Assembly: GCF_018139685.1 (NCBI RefSeq)
Contig: NZ_JAGSPN010000007.1
Coordinates: forward strand, 1-64,000
Length of the DNA stretch: 64,000 nt
Origin: Cognatundibacterium luofuense
GTDB taxonomy: Bacteria > Pseudomonadota > Gammaproteobacteria > Burkholderiales > Burkholderiaceae_D
Reading direction: 5' to 3'
The notes under the pieces are model-generated. The model saw nothing but the letters and a program-made list of their open reading frames with translations, searched no databases and was not told the origin of the DNA. Every line of letters begins with the position of its first letter. Positions within the stretch are counted from its first letter, which is position 1. Of the stretch, positions 9,851 to 18,136 are shown one piece after another. The translations under genes were made by a program, and so were the position numbers.

Positions 9851-10330
9851 ATGCGTCACCATAAAACCAGTCTGCATTCTTCAGCCCAGCGCGCACAGCC
9901 GCGCTTCCGGATCGAACGCTGGCACCGCTACAGCTTGTACGCTTTGCTGGCCGGCTTGTGGATCAGTGGCGCCGTCTGGCTGTTCGTGCGTTATCTGTTA
10001 CGCACAGTCACCGAATTCGGCGAAGTGCCGCATCCAGCCGAACATCCGCTGATGCAACTGCACGGCGCCTTACTGTGGTTCTGGCTGTTTTTGTGGGGCA
10101 GTTTATTGTTGCAGCATATACGCCGCGCCCATCAGGCACAGCGTAACCGGCGCAGCGGCTGGACGCTGATCAGCCTGTTGCTGATTGTCAGCCTCAGTGC
10201 CTATGGTCTGTATTATCTGGCAGCAGAAAACAGCCGACAGGTTTGGTCGTGGCTACATGCTATTTGCGGCTTGTTTTTACCTCTGGTGATTTATCTTCAC
10301 ATAGTTTGTGGCCGGAATCAAAAAACTTAG
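9851..10330 (+). CDS. Four-helix membrane protein, possible haem b / DUF4405-like
   Basis: The ATG at 9851 is preferred; a TTG at 9818 in the same frame is less likely. The predicted protein (159 residues) has four hydrophobic helices and histidines near helix ends (HPLMQLHG, LLQHIRR, WLHAICG, YLHIVCG). This pattern fits a di-haem b membrane subunit of the DUF4405/cytochrome b561 type, though family membership is inferred from the pattern only. As the last gene of the Fur-box run it could carry electrons from the quinone pool to the flavinylated periplasmic protein. The 3' end is 13 bp from the converging diguanylate cyclase gene. Confidence 0.65.
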   Translation: MRHHKTSLHSSAQRAQPRFRIERWHRYSLYALLAGLWISGAVWLFVRYLLRTVTEFGEVPHPAEHPLMQLHGALLWFWLFLWGSLLLQHIRRAHQAQRNRRSGWTLISLLLIVSLSAYGLYYLAAENSRQVWSWLHAICGLFLPLVIYLHIVCGRNQKT

Positions 10331-10342
10331 CCTTACTTTTTG

Positions 10343-11902
10343 TCATGTTGGTCTGGTTGCAGCGCAAACTTGATCTCGCCCGGAATGTTTCGCCGCATAC
10401 AGTGCTTGATCAGCTGCCCGAATCAACTCACTTGGACTATTTAAGTCTTTAATAGGTATCATGGCTTGAACACCAGCACTTACTGTTACGATCCCTGCTT
10501 CGTTTCCAGAATGCAAAAGCCCTAAATTCTTAATTGCTAGTCGAAATTTCTCCGCAACTGCAACTGCTCCGTCAATATCAGTGGTTGGAAGAATGACCGC
10601 TAGCTCTTCACCTCCATATCGAGCAGCTAAATCACCAGCGCGGCTTTGACACGATTTAATTGCAGCGCTAATTTTTTTTAAGCAAACATCGCCTTGTGCA
10701 TGTCCATATAGGTCGTTGTACTGTTTAAAATGGTCGACGTCTATCATAACCAGTGCCAATGAAGTGGAATTTCGAATAGCCCTGCTAAATTCCTCTTCTA
10801 GGGTGATATCAAAGTTCCGCCGATTAGCAAGTTCTGTTAATCCGTCCTGTAACGAAAGACGCTCTAAGGTCTGATTCAATGCTTGTAACGCCGCCTGACT
10901 TCTAAGCATTTCCACTTCAGCGCTTAAACGCAGCTTCATTTGCTTAACAACATAATAACCAAATGCAGCCAGGACGGAAATTAGCATTGCAACAGTTACT
11001 AAATGCAAATATGTGTCATTAAGCCATTCTTTCAAAACCTCATCTTTTGAAAGCGCGACTGAAACAAACAATGGATATTTGCTAAGACGCTGAAATCCAT
11101 TCAAACGGACAACGCCATCTTGTGCCGATTTTACGACAAATGTCCCCTTTGGATTGACACTGCTTTCTTTAAAGACCGTGGTAGTCAACATATTCTTACC
11201 AATGGAGTCAGCCAGAACTGGCCGACGAGTCAACATAATTCCCCGATTTAATACCAGAACGATTGCACCGTTTTCGCCAATATTAAAACTATCATAAAAT
11301 CTATTAAAATAGTTAATATCCAATGTGGCAAGAACAACTCCTGCGAAACTCCCATCAGGGTTATTAATTCTTCTTGAGACAGTAATTACCCAGGAACCAC
11401 TTGAACGGCTTTGAATAGGATCTCCGATATATGTTGAATCATTGTGATTATCCCTGTGATAAATAAAGTAGCCTCGATCCGAATTATTCAAATTCAACGG
11501 TGGATTAGAAAGAGAAGTAACAAGCCAATTTCCATTTTTATCAAAGACAAATAGCCCTTTGATTTGAGGAAGTTCCTCAACACGACTTTGAAAGACAAGA
11601 TGTAACCTTTCGAGTGATCTCTTATTTACCCCATCGCGCTCCACCCTCTCCACAATACCCGAAATAGTTATTTCGGCCGATTTGATGGTATCGTCAGCAT
11701 GCTGAGCGATCGCCTTAGACATATTTGCTGTGGCAATTTCTGCTTCACGAAGTTGAATTGCACGAGCAGACCAGCTTCTCCAAGCATCGATTCCCAAGAT
11801 AGAAATACAAACGAATATGACAAACAAGCTTGTTAAGCTAACGAGACTCTTTCTTGAGATTTTTGAATCGAAGTTTTGAATTTGTAAAATTTGCGTGTGC
11901 AT
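10343..11902 (-). CDS. Membrane diguanylate cyclase with Cache sensor (GGEEL)
   Basis: N-terminal membrane helix (about residues 20-42), an extracytoplasmic double-Cache domain (about 50-290) with SGSWVITVSRRI and GAIVLVLNRG cores, a second membrane helix (about 295-315), a coiled coil, and a GGDEF domain (about 350-515). The active site reads RYGGEEL near residue 430. The usual final Phe is Leu, a substitution seen in active enzymes. RAGD upstream fits the RxxD I-site. It is the second Cache-GGDEF protein in the first 12 kb. GC content is lower than in the flavin cassette it converges with. Confidence 0.9.
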   Translation of the reverse strand: MHTQILQIQNFDSKISRKSLVSLTSLFVIFVCISILGIDAWRSWSARAIQLREAEIATANMSKAIAQHADDTIKSAEITISGIVERVERDGVNKRSLERLHLVFQSRVEELPQIKGLFVFDKNGNWLVTSLSNPPLNLNNSDRGYFIYHRDNHNDSTYIGDPIQSRSSGSWVITVSRRINNPDGSFAGVVLATLDINYFNRFYDSFNIGENGAIVLVLNRGIMLTRRPVLADSIGKNMLTTTVFKESSVNPKGTFVVKSAQDGVVRLNGFQRLSKYPLFVSVALSKDEVLKEWLNDTYLHLVTVAMLISVLAAFGYYVVKQMKLRLSAEVEMLRSQAALQALNQTLERLSLQDGLTELANRRNFDITLEEEFSRAIRNSTSLALVMIDVDHFKQYNDLYGHAQGDVCLKKISAAIKSCQSRAGDLAARYGGEELAVILPTTDIDGAVAVAEKFRLAIKNLGLLHSGNEAGIVTVSAGVQAMIPIKDLNSPSELIRAADQALYAAKHSGRDQVCAATRPT

Positions 11903-12467
11903 GGATATCTCAAGCTATACGCTATTTGGAAGCTCACTCCAAACCGAGCTGCACCACTTCTACTAGCAGAAAGTGGGTTTCAATCTAGTTCCGACATGTT
12001 TTTATATCATCAATATTTTACATGTTTACCCAACGCAACTCATCAAAAAAGATTAGAAAATGAGCATATTGGTTCGAATAAATACGCTGCAAATGTTCCA
12101 TTTGTATTGCCCCCCCAATCAGTGCCAGGTCTTACCAGAGTTTTGAGACCGGCGGAACAATCGGAGCTCAACATGTGTAAGAATCGCCCCATCCTCTCTA
12201 GATACTTTACGGTCGCAGCCAATACAAACGCAGAAATCGAAAATCGGGCTCTAAGTGATTGCTCTGGACGATGAGCCAACACGGTGATTTCCGCGTAAAT
12301 GGCAACTTAACCTCCGAATGCGGACTTTCAGTTAGTGGCTCGATGTGATCAGTTCACCGCTAGGCGTACAAACCGTACAACTCGCTGATCAGACGTGACG
12401 CATTAGGTGTGCAAGTGGTATGCTGGCACCAAATAGTGCCGCCGCCAGCAAGGCGTAAATGAGACCG
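11903..12467. other. Intergenic stretch between diguanylate cyclase and chrA
   Basis: About 565 bp without a supported gene. An open frame at 11891-12274 has no ribosome site and no recognisable motif. The promoter of the minus-strand diguanylate cyclase must lie at its left end. This is a plausible left junction of the accessory region, because core-like genes stop here. Confidence 0.45.
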
Positions 12468-13637
12468 TTATGCATGTGAGATGAGTGGGTAGGTCAATAA
12501 GCCGATTAAAGCAGCTGCCGCCACAATTATCGGTTCATGCAATTTCTTGAACTTCCAAAGCAGTCCTATACTTATCAGGGCAATCACAGCGGTCGGGATG
12601 TCGATAATCGATCTCTTGGCAATCACGATAACAGAACCGGCAATCGCACCTATGGCTGCTGCGGTAATGCCGTCAACAAAGGCCAGCACACCAGGAACTT
12701 TGCCGTATTTCTTGAAGTAAGGTGCAGGTATGACCGTGAACAGGTAACATGGTAAGAATGTGGCCAGCGCGGCCACGCTGGCGCCAGGCAAGCCGGCCAC
12801 CAGGTAACCAATAAACCCAACCGTGATCACAACCGGCCCAGGTGTGATCATGGCCACAGCGACAGCATCAACAAATTGTTTATCAGTGAGCCAGTGATGT
12901 TCCGTCACCACGCCGCCATACAGAAACGGCACAATCGCCAGACCTGAGCCAAACACGAAAGCACCTGCCTTGGTGAAGAAGATGCCTATCTGGGTCAGCA
13001 GTGTCACGTCCAGATTGCCAAACAGGTCCGCCATCAGCGGCATGGAAGCACCGACAGAATTCACCGTGTTCTTGCCCGGGAACTTGGGCGGCGCACGCAA
13101 GAACCACACAAGCACACCAGCGGCAATAAACAGCCAGGCAACTTCTGACTCTGTAATCACAGTGACAGCAGCCAGCAGCAGGAAAATTGCCCACAGCAGC
13201 TTGTCTTTGCCCACGCTTTTTTGAGTCAGTTTCTGGGTACTCATGACGATGATGCCAATGACGGCAGCACCCACGCCATAGAACACAGACTGCATCCACG
13301 GCAAACCGCCAAAATGCATATAGGCCCACCCTAGTGCAACGACCATCAAGAAAGACGGCACCACAAAGGCAATGCCGACCAGCGTCGCGCCCACAATCCG
13401 GTAATGAACATAGCCCAGATAGATTGCCAGTTGCGCAGCCAATGGGCCAGGGGCGAGCTGGGCCAGCGCCAGACCTTCTTTATAATCAGCTTCACTGATC
13501 CAGGAACGTTCACCCACCAGGTCACGATGCATATAACCGACCAAGGCAACCGGACCACCAAAGCCCAGCGTACCCAGACGTAAGAAATACAAGATGAGTT
13601 GCCAGAGCGTGTAGTTGGTAGTCGGGGTTTCTGTCAT
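12468..13637 (-). CDS. chrA: Chromate transporter ChrA
   Basis: Exports chromate from the cytoplasm by proton motive force. The 389-residue protein has the duplicated long-chain ChrA architecture. The N-terminal half carries FLRLGTLGFGGPVALVGYM and LAQLAPGPLAAQLAIYLG. The C-terminal half repeats them as FFTKAGAFVFGSGLAIVPFL and AMITPGPVVITVGFIGYLVAG. Ten to twelve hydrophobic helices are predicted. The gene follows chrB with 12 bp between them, as in chrBA operons. Confidence 0.95.
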   Translation of the reverse strand: MTETPTTNYTLWQLILYFLRLGTLGFGGPVALVGYMHRDLVGERSWISEADYKEGLALAQLAPGPLAAQLAIYLGYVHYRIVGATLVGIAFVVPSFLMVVALGWAYMHFGGLPWMQSVFYGVGAAVIGIIVMSTQKLTQKSVGKDKLLWAIFLLLAAVTVITESEVAWLFIAAGVLVWFLRAPPKFPGKNTVNSVGASMPLMADLFGNLDVTLLTQIGIFFTKAGAFVFGSGLAIVPFLYGGVVTEHHWLTDKQFVDAVAVAMITPGPVVITVGFIGYLVAGLPGASVAALATFLPCYLFTVIPAPYFKKYGKVPGVLAFVDGITAAAIGAIAGSVIVIAKRSIIDIPTAVIALISIGLLWKFKKLHEPIIVAAAALIGLLTYPLISHA

Positions 13638-13649
13638 GGTGTGCTCCCT

Positions 13650-14582
13650 TTATGGTTTAGTTTTTTGAAAAGAAGCAAGCAAGCCATCAAACACGGCACT
13701 GGCTGCCAGCAAGAGCTGATCATCGTCTGTAATGGCAGTGCGCATGCCAGCCAATACGCTTTCTATTCCAGTTGATTCAGGAGGCTGCACACCGCCCACA
13801 TCCAGGTAATGCACCAGTGCGCCGAGTCGTTTCAGTGCAGGCGTCTCTAACGCAAAACTTTCCATTAGCACTTCAAAACTGACGCGGTTGCCTGTATGAC
13901 TGAAACTCGCCCCATCGAAATCAAAGCCCAGCGCATCTGCTGGACGATCACCCGGTGAGGCCAGCCACAAAATCGTTGCATTTGCATCAATGAAGCGGCG
14001 TATCAGCCAGGAACAGGCCAGCCTGTCCACCCAGGGTCTAGCACGAGTCGCCCATATCCGGCCTTGGTAAGCAGCCACAGAAAGTTTGTTAATTTGCGCA
14101 GAAACCGGGTGCGGCTCATCAGGTGCCAGCATGCGGGCAATCTTTAATTCCAGTTCGTGCAAGGCGACATCAGCCTGACGTTGCGCTTCACCGGGGAAAA
14201 AATCTATCTCTGCAACGGTAGCAAATGCCTTACGCAGTTTGCGGGCCTGTTTGATCCCGTCTTGCAGCGTGTCAGCAGACAAGGCCTGGATGGTCTGGGC
14301 AACTTCCGTCAGCAGGCGCGCATAGTCTTCATTGCGGTCAAACAGCGAAGCGAAATTCACCTGTTCCGGCTCTTCCACACGCAAAAGCATGGATGTGCCT
14401 CCCGCCGACAGTACATCTGCGGCAATAGCCTCCATGTTTTCCCGGCAGGAACCACATTCCGGCATTAAATACACACCGTCGCGCAAGACCACGGCACCAG
14501 TGGCTTTCAAGGCCCGCCACGCACGCATCCTGACGGTAGCGTTCTCTGTGGGCAGGCTGATAATTAGTAACATCCATTTCAT
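13650..14582 (-). CDS. chrB: Chromate resistance regulator ChrB
   Basis: ChrB is the chromate-responsive protein of chrBA(C) operons, needed for induction or full resistance. The N-terminal ChrB domain (about residues 1-150) carries LLIISLPTENATVRMRAWRALKATGA and the DGVYLMP segment. The C-terminal ChrB_C domain (about 170-300) carries RPWVDRLACSWLIRRFIDANA and DVGGVQPPESTGIE. At 310 residues it has normal full length. It starts near an AT-rich promoter region facing the broken TetR gene. Confidence 0.93.
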   Translation of the reverse strand: MKWMLLIISLPTENATVRMRAWRALKATGAVVLRDGVYLMPECGSCRENMEAIAADVLSAGGTSMLLRVEEPEQVNFASLFDRNEDYARLLTEVAQTIQALSADTLQDGIKQARKLRKAFATVAEIDFFPGEAQRQADVALHELELKIARMLAPDEPHPVSAQINKLSVAAYQGRIWATRARPWVDRLACSWLIRRFIDANATILWLASPGDRPADALGFDFDGASFSHTGNRVSFEVLMESFALETPALKRLGALVHYLDVGGVQPPESTGIESVLAGMRTAITDDDQLLLAASAVFDGLLASFQKTKP

Positions 14583-14736
14583 ATAGTAGATTATTCTACA
14601 CGTATGTAATTTTTACTACAAATAATTGTAATCGACTTTACGCGAACGATAGCGTTGATTTCGGGCACCCTACGGCCGTGTTAAAGCATGGCAAGCGTTG
14701 CCAAAAATGAGGAGATGTGAAAACAGAGAGGAGTGA

Positions 14737-15143
14737 TTATTTGGATATTTTTAGCAGACTGCTGGATAGCATAAACTGCTCCAGTACCGCCATCGCCGGT
14801 GCATCAGTTGTGTCCACCCAACATGCCATGAGGCCAACAATGCTGACTGTAAGCCAGCGTGCCAGCATAGGTCGCTGGTCTTCAGCGATGTTCTGTTTTG
14901 CCAAGTCTTGCTCTACTAGCTGAAAAACCATCTCCATGAACCTACGCTCGACGCCAAAACCACTGCGGCGTCCGACGACATTTCTGAATACCAGGCAATT
15001 TTCTTCCATATGCGCTAGTAAACCAGACAAAAAAGCAAATGGTTGCTGTGGGTTCCATCAGTTGCAGTGGCGATGGTCAGGGCATCACGCAATGCCAATC
15101 GGGTCTTGAGAATGCGCCGGTGAGGTATTGTTTCTACGGACAT
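14737..15143 (-). pseudogene. Broken TetR/AcrR-family regulator
   Basis: An ATG at 15143 opens a frame reading HRRILKTRLALRDAL, the first helix of a TetR DNA-binding domain, after a good AGGAGG site. It reaches TAG after about 42 codons. The C-terminal ligand domain continues from about 15030 in another frame with AHMEENCLVFRNVVGRR and later FMEMVFQLVEQDL. The helix-turn-helix core between them (roughly 50-80 codons in the family) is missing and the frame is shifted, so an internal deletion has killed the gene. It may once have regulated the chromate genes or a lost efflux pump. Confidence 0.75.
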
Positions 15144-15390
15144 GGTGTGGACCTCCTGTACAAAAGTGAGGGAAATGTCTGTAAATGATCGCGAAGAAGA
15201 ATTTGGTTATTCTGGCTGACATTAGAGAAAAAAGTTTGACACAAGATAAAAAAGATTGACATAGCTCTGTCAGAATTAAAATTTATCTGGGATTTAGGTG
15301 TTTGATCTGGCATGTCAAAATATGTAAATTGACGTTCCGAACAACTAAAATTGCAGAGTGGTCATTAATGGCGCAATCTAAAAATCCTTA

Positions 15391-15430
15391 AAAAATGCCC
15401 GAATTTGGAATCTCAAGTTTGGGCATTTTT
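15391..15430 (+). terminator. Terminator-like hairpin without an upstream gene
   Basis: AAAAATGCCC pairs perfectly with GGGCATTTTT (10 pairs) around a 20-nt loop. It works in either direction because both flanks are A/T runs. Confidence 0.6.
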
Positions 15431-15581
15431 GTTTCTGAATTTGGTTATGATTACCTGAGACCAGTAAAAGGACACTATTTTCGATGAGTTTAATGGTCAC
15501 TTTCTGTCTCATCCTGAAGTCTTTAGCGGACGAAACGCAGGAGGCGCTAATTTTGCGATAATATTATGTCAAGAATTGTGT

Positions 15582-15590
15582 GGGGGGGGG
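15582..15590 (+). repeat. Run of nine G in the ribosome-binding region of the AAA ATPase gene
   Basis: Nine consecutive G lie directly before AGACATG, so the tract supplies or spaces the Shine-Dalgarno sequence of the gene starting at 15595. An upstream in-frame GTG at 15580 would place the tract inside the coding region. Slippage could change expression. Confidence 0.8.
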
Positions 15591-15594
15591 AGAC

Positions 15595-17859
15595 ATGCTG
15601 AAGAGTATCGCTAAAATCAAGGGGCTCGGCGTCTATCAAAGCTACAACAAGCCTGCAGGTACTCAAGATTTCGGGATCAAGAATCTCATTTACGGCTGGA
15701 ACTACTCGGGAAAGACCACTCTTTCTCGGTTGTTCGCTCAGCTTGAGACCAAATCAGTCAATCCTGATTTGTCTGGCTGCGAATTCATACTTGAAACAAC
15801 TGACGATTCGATCACAGAGAAGAACTTCAGTAGGTGCAGTCTGTCAGTTCGGGTCTTCAATTCGGATTTTGTCCGCACCAATCTGCACTTCGACGGTGGA
15901 AGCTTCAACCCCATCCTGTTGCTTGGTCAGGAATCCGAGGAAGCGCAACGTAGGATCGATCAGTTGAATGAGCGAATCAAGCGCTCCGACAAAGTCCAAC
16001 GCGAACTGAACGGAAAGCTCGAAGCAATAAAGACGCAAATGGCGCAGGCTAAGACTGATAAAGCCAAATTCATTCGGCAACACCTGAAGGTTGATCCCTA
16101 TACCGCCTCACATCTCGGACAAGATCTCATCAGGGTCGGCGTTCTTGAGTCCCAACTCTTGGCGGAGAAGGAACTCTCAGATACTATCGAACTTGCGCTG
16201 ACGCCTGACTCTAAAAAGCCCAGCAGAGTTGAGGAATTGCATGCAGTTCCATCGATCCAGGATCTTTACGAAGAAGCCTTCGAGGTGCTCGCAGCGACGC
16301 CAAGCTTCTCCAATACGATCAAGCATCTTGAGGATAACCCTGCCGTCGAACGCTGGGTCCAAGGCGGTCTGGCCCTGCATCCTGTTGCCGGGACGTGCGA
16401 GTTTTGTGGAAACGACTTGCCTCAGGATCGCCTTGAAGCATTTCGCGCACACTTTTCAAAGGATTTAGCGGAGCATAAAGAGCGGGTCGAAGGACTTCTT
16501 ACACGTGTAAAGGCGGCCATTTTTAGCGTGAGCTTACCCAAGGTCGCTGAACTCAATCCCCAGTTTCGCGAAAGCTACACCACCGCCATCGAAGCGCTAC
16601 CCACCTCTATTGACGCATTCAACCAAGCGGTGAGAAAGCTCGCGGCTGAAGTCCAACTTAAGGTGGACGATTCTCGCAAGGCCATGGCGCCTACACCATT
16701 ATCCGGTGGTCTGGAAAATGCGATTATGGATGCAGTCGACGCTGTTAATCTCGTAATCAAGCAAAACAATGGTTTAGCCAAGAACTTCACGCAGGCCAAA
16801 GCCGATGCTGCTAGGCAGGCCCGATACCACTATGTACAGCAATTCTTAGACGAACAGGCTGCTACAGGCCAAGAGCAACAGATTACGCGCTTGACCAATC
16901 GATCCAACCTTCTGAAGGCATACACCGCAAAATTGCGGCCGGAGATAAGTAACCTTCAGGCCAAGATCAGTCAGGCACAACAAGGACGAGAAAAGATCAA
17001 CGAACGCCTGGCATCTATGCTGGGTACCGAGGCCGTCCAGATTCAAGTCGTCAAGGATACGGAAGGCCAAGATCGTTTTCAGCTGATCCGGAAGTCAGGA
17101 GCTATTGCGAAGAACTTGAGCGACGGCGAGCGAACAGCCGTTGCCTTTTCATACTTTTTGACCAAGCTGCAAGAGATCAAGCCCAAAGAATTCAAGGAGA
17201 CTATCGTCTACATCGACGATCCCATCTCAAGCCTAGATGCCAATCACATCTTTCAGGTAACGGCCGCCATCCGAGCACTATTTTTCAAGCAACAGAACAA
17301 GAATGCACCTTGGCAGACCACTTGCAAGCAACTGTTCATTTCCACGCACAACTTTGAGTTCTTCAACCTGCTTAGAGAAATCAAGCCGGTGGCGAGCGAC
17401 AAGGGAGCGGAGTTATACTTGATCAGAAGGATCAGCGATACGTCATCAACACTAGAAAACATGCCGAACTCGCTCGCGCGCTATCAGTCTGAATATCACT
17501 TCCTATTCGAAGTCATCCATCGTTTTTACAAGGCTCCCGACAAGACTGTCCATGAAGTGCTGATGCTGCTGCCAAACGCCATGAGGCGCTTCATCGAACT
17601 TTACACTTACTCCAGGCTTCCTGGGCCGAAGGGCTCGGAACAGGTAGACGAGCGTGCCGAAATTTTGTTCGGTGTCGAACGTGCCAAGCGAATCCTCAAA
17701 ATCTTCCACTACTTTAGCCACGGCAACACGTTAGATCGGCTTGCGGGAAACAACGAACTGATCTTTGACCTGGAGCATGCGGTCAAAGACTTGATAAATG
17801 CCATCACCGAGACGGACAAACTGCACATGGATGCACTGCTCGCTTCCATGGGACCATGA
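15595..17859 (+). CDS. AAA_13 family ATPase, RloC-like (SMC/Rad50 type)
   Basis: A 754-residue ATPase of the RloC/AAA_13 type. A Walker A variant GWNYSGKT lies at residues 34-41. A long coiled coil holds a CEFC pair at 268-271, in the position of a zinc hook. An ABC-type signature LSDGE begins at 508, a Walker B IVYIDDPISSLD at about 537, and the switch STHN at 583. RloC proteins couple such a motor to an anticodon-nuclease domain in phage defence. I cannot identify the nuclease triad here; the C-terminal part has LLPNAMRRFIELY and FSHGNTLDR, which is general for AAA_13. Stand-alone AAA_13 proteins are common in defence islands. Codon use is more GC-rich than the genes to its right, suggesting separate acquisition. 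Confidence 0.8.
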   Translation: MLKSIAKIKGLGVYQSYNKPAGTQDFGIKNLIYGWNYSGKTTLSRLFAQLETKSVNPDLSGCEFILETTDDSITEKNFSRCSLSVRVFNSDFVRTNLHFDGGSFNPILLLGQESEEAQRRIDQLNERIKRSDKVQRELNGKLEAIKTQMAQAKTDKAKFIRQHLKVDPYTASHLGQDLIRVGVLESQLLAEKELSDTIELALTPDSKKPSRVEELHAVPSIQDLYEEAFEVLAATPSFSNTIKHLEDNPAVERWVQGGLALHPVAGTCEFCGNDLPQDRLEAFRAHFSKDLAEHKERVEGLLTRVKAAIFSVSLPKVAELNPQFRESYTTAIEALPTSIDAFNQAVRKLAAEVQLKVDDSRKAMAPTPLSGGLENAIMDAVDAVNLVIKQNNGLAKNFTQAKADAARQARYHYVQQFLDEQAATGQEQQITRLTNRSNLLKAYTAKLRPEISNLQAKISQAQQGREKINERLASMLGTEAVQIQVVKDTEGQDRFQLIRKSGAIAKNLSDGERTAVAFSYFLTKLQEIKPKEFKETIVYIDDPISSLDANHIFQVTAAIRALFFKQQNKNAPWQTTCKQLFISTHNFEFFNLLREIKPVASDKGAELYLIRRISDTSSTLENMPNSLARYQSEYHFLFEVIHRFYKAPDKTVHEVLMLLPNAMRRFIELYTYSRLPGPKGSEQVDERAEILFGVERAKRILKIFHYFSHGNTLDRLAGNNELIFDLEHAVKDLINAITETDKLHMDALLASMGP

Positions 17860-17860
17860 G

Positions 17861-18075
17861 ATGGTCATCGATTTAGTCTACAACCAGCTATCGATTTGCC
17901 GGGAGAGCGGACAATTTCTGAAGAGGATCCAGCGCAAATCCAGAAATTCGATTTGCGGGCGTATGCCTATGACGGCGACGTTCAATGGATAGCTGCACGG
18001 TTGTATCAGCAGAAAACGACCAATTTCCGCACGCCATTAGGAGGTTTTGCGCTAGTCTATGTGGCCCATTTTTAG
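17861..18075 (+). pseudogene. Decayed fragment, possibly of an ATP-grasp protein
   Basis: Just after the ATPase gene, one frame reads MVIDLVYNQL. A second frame continues with DLPGERTISEEDP, FDLRAYAYDGDVQWIAARLYQ and KTTNFRTPLGGFALVY, then a stop at 18073. The pieces resemble parts of glutathione-synthase-like ATP-grasp proteins, judged from memory of family motifs. The frame change and short length indicate a deletion remnant. It marks a likely junction where the ATPase gene was inserted. Confidence 0.35.
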
Positions 18076-18136
18076 GTGAAAATGAACTCGGGGATGTTTG
18101 AGGAAGCGTGCTTGGCACCCTGAAGTTATGCTTCGC

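Larger units (their letters stand above)
15144..15594. other. Intergenic stretch with a free-standing terminator
   Basis: About 450 bp between the broken TetR gene and the AAA ATPase. Two TTGACA hexamers occur 21 bp apart at about 15235 and 15256, and a terminator stands at 15391-15430 with no coding gene before it. A short untranslated RNA between them is possible but unproven. AT-rich 15226-15300. Confidence 0.4.

Noticed and set aside
11891-12274. Open frame of 127 codons after the second diguanylate cyclase
   Set aside because: Overlaps the start of that gene on the other strand and shows no motif or ribosome site.
15595-17859. Anticodon nuclease (full RloC) call
   Set aside because: The ATPase motifs and hook fit, but I could not find the nuclease catalytic residues in the C-terminal part, so only AAA_13/RloC-like is claimed.
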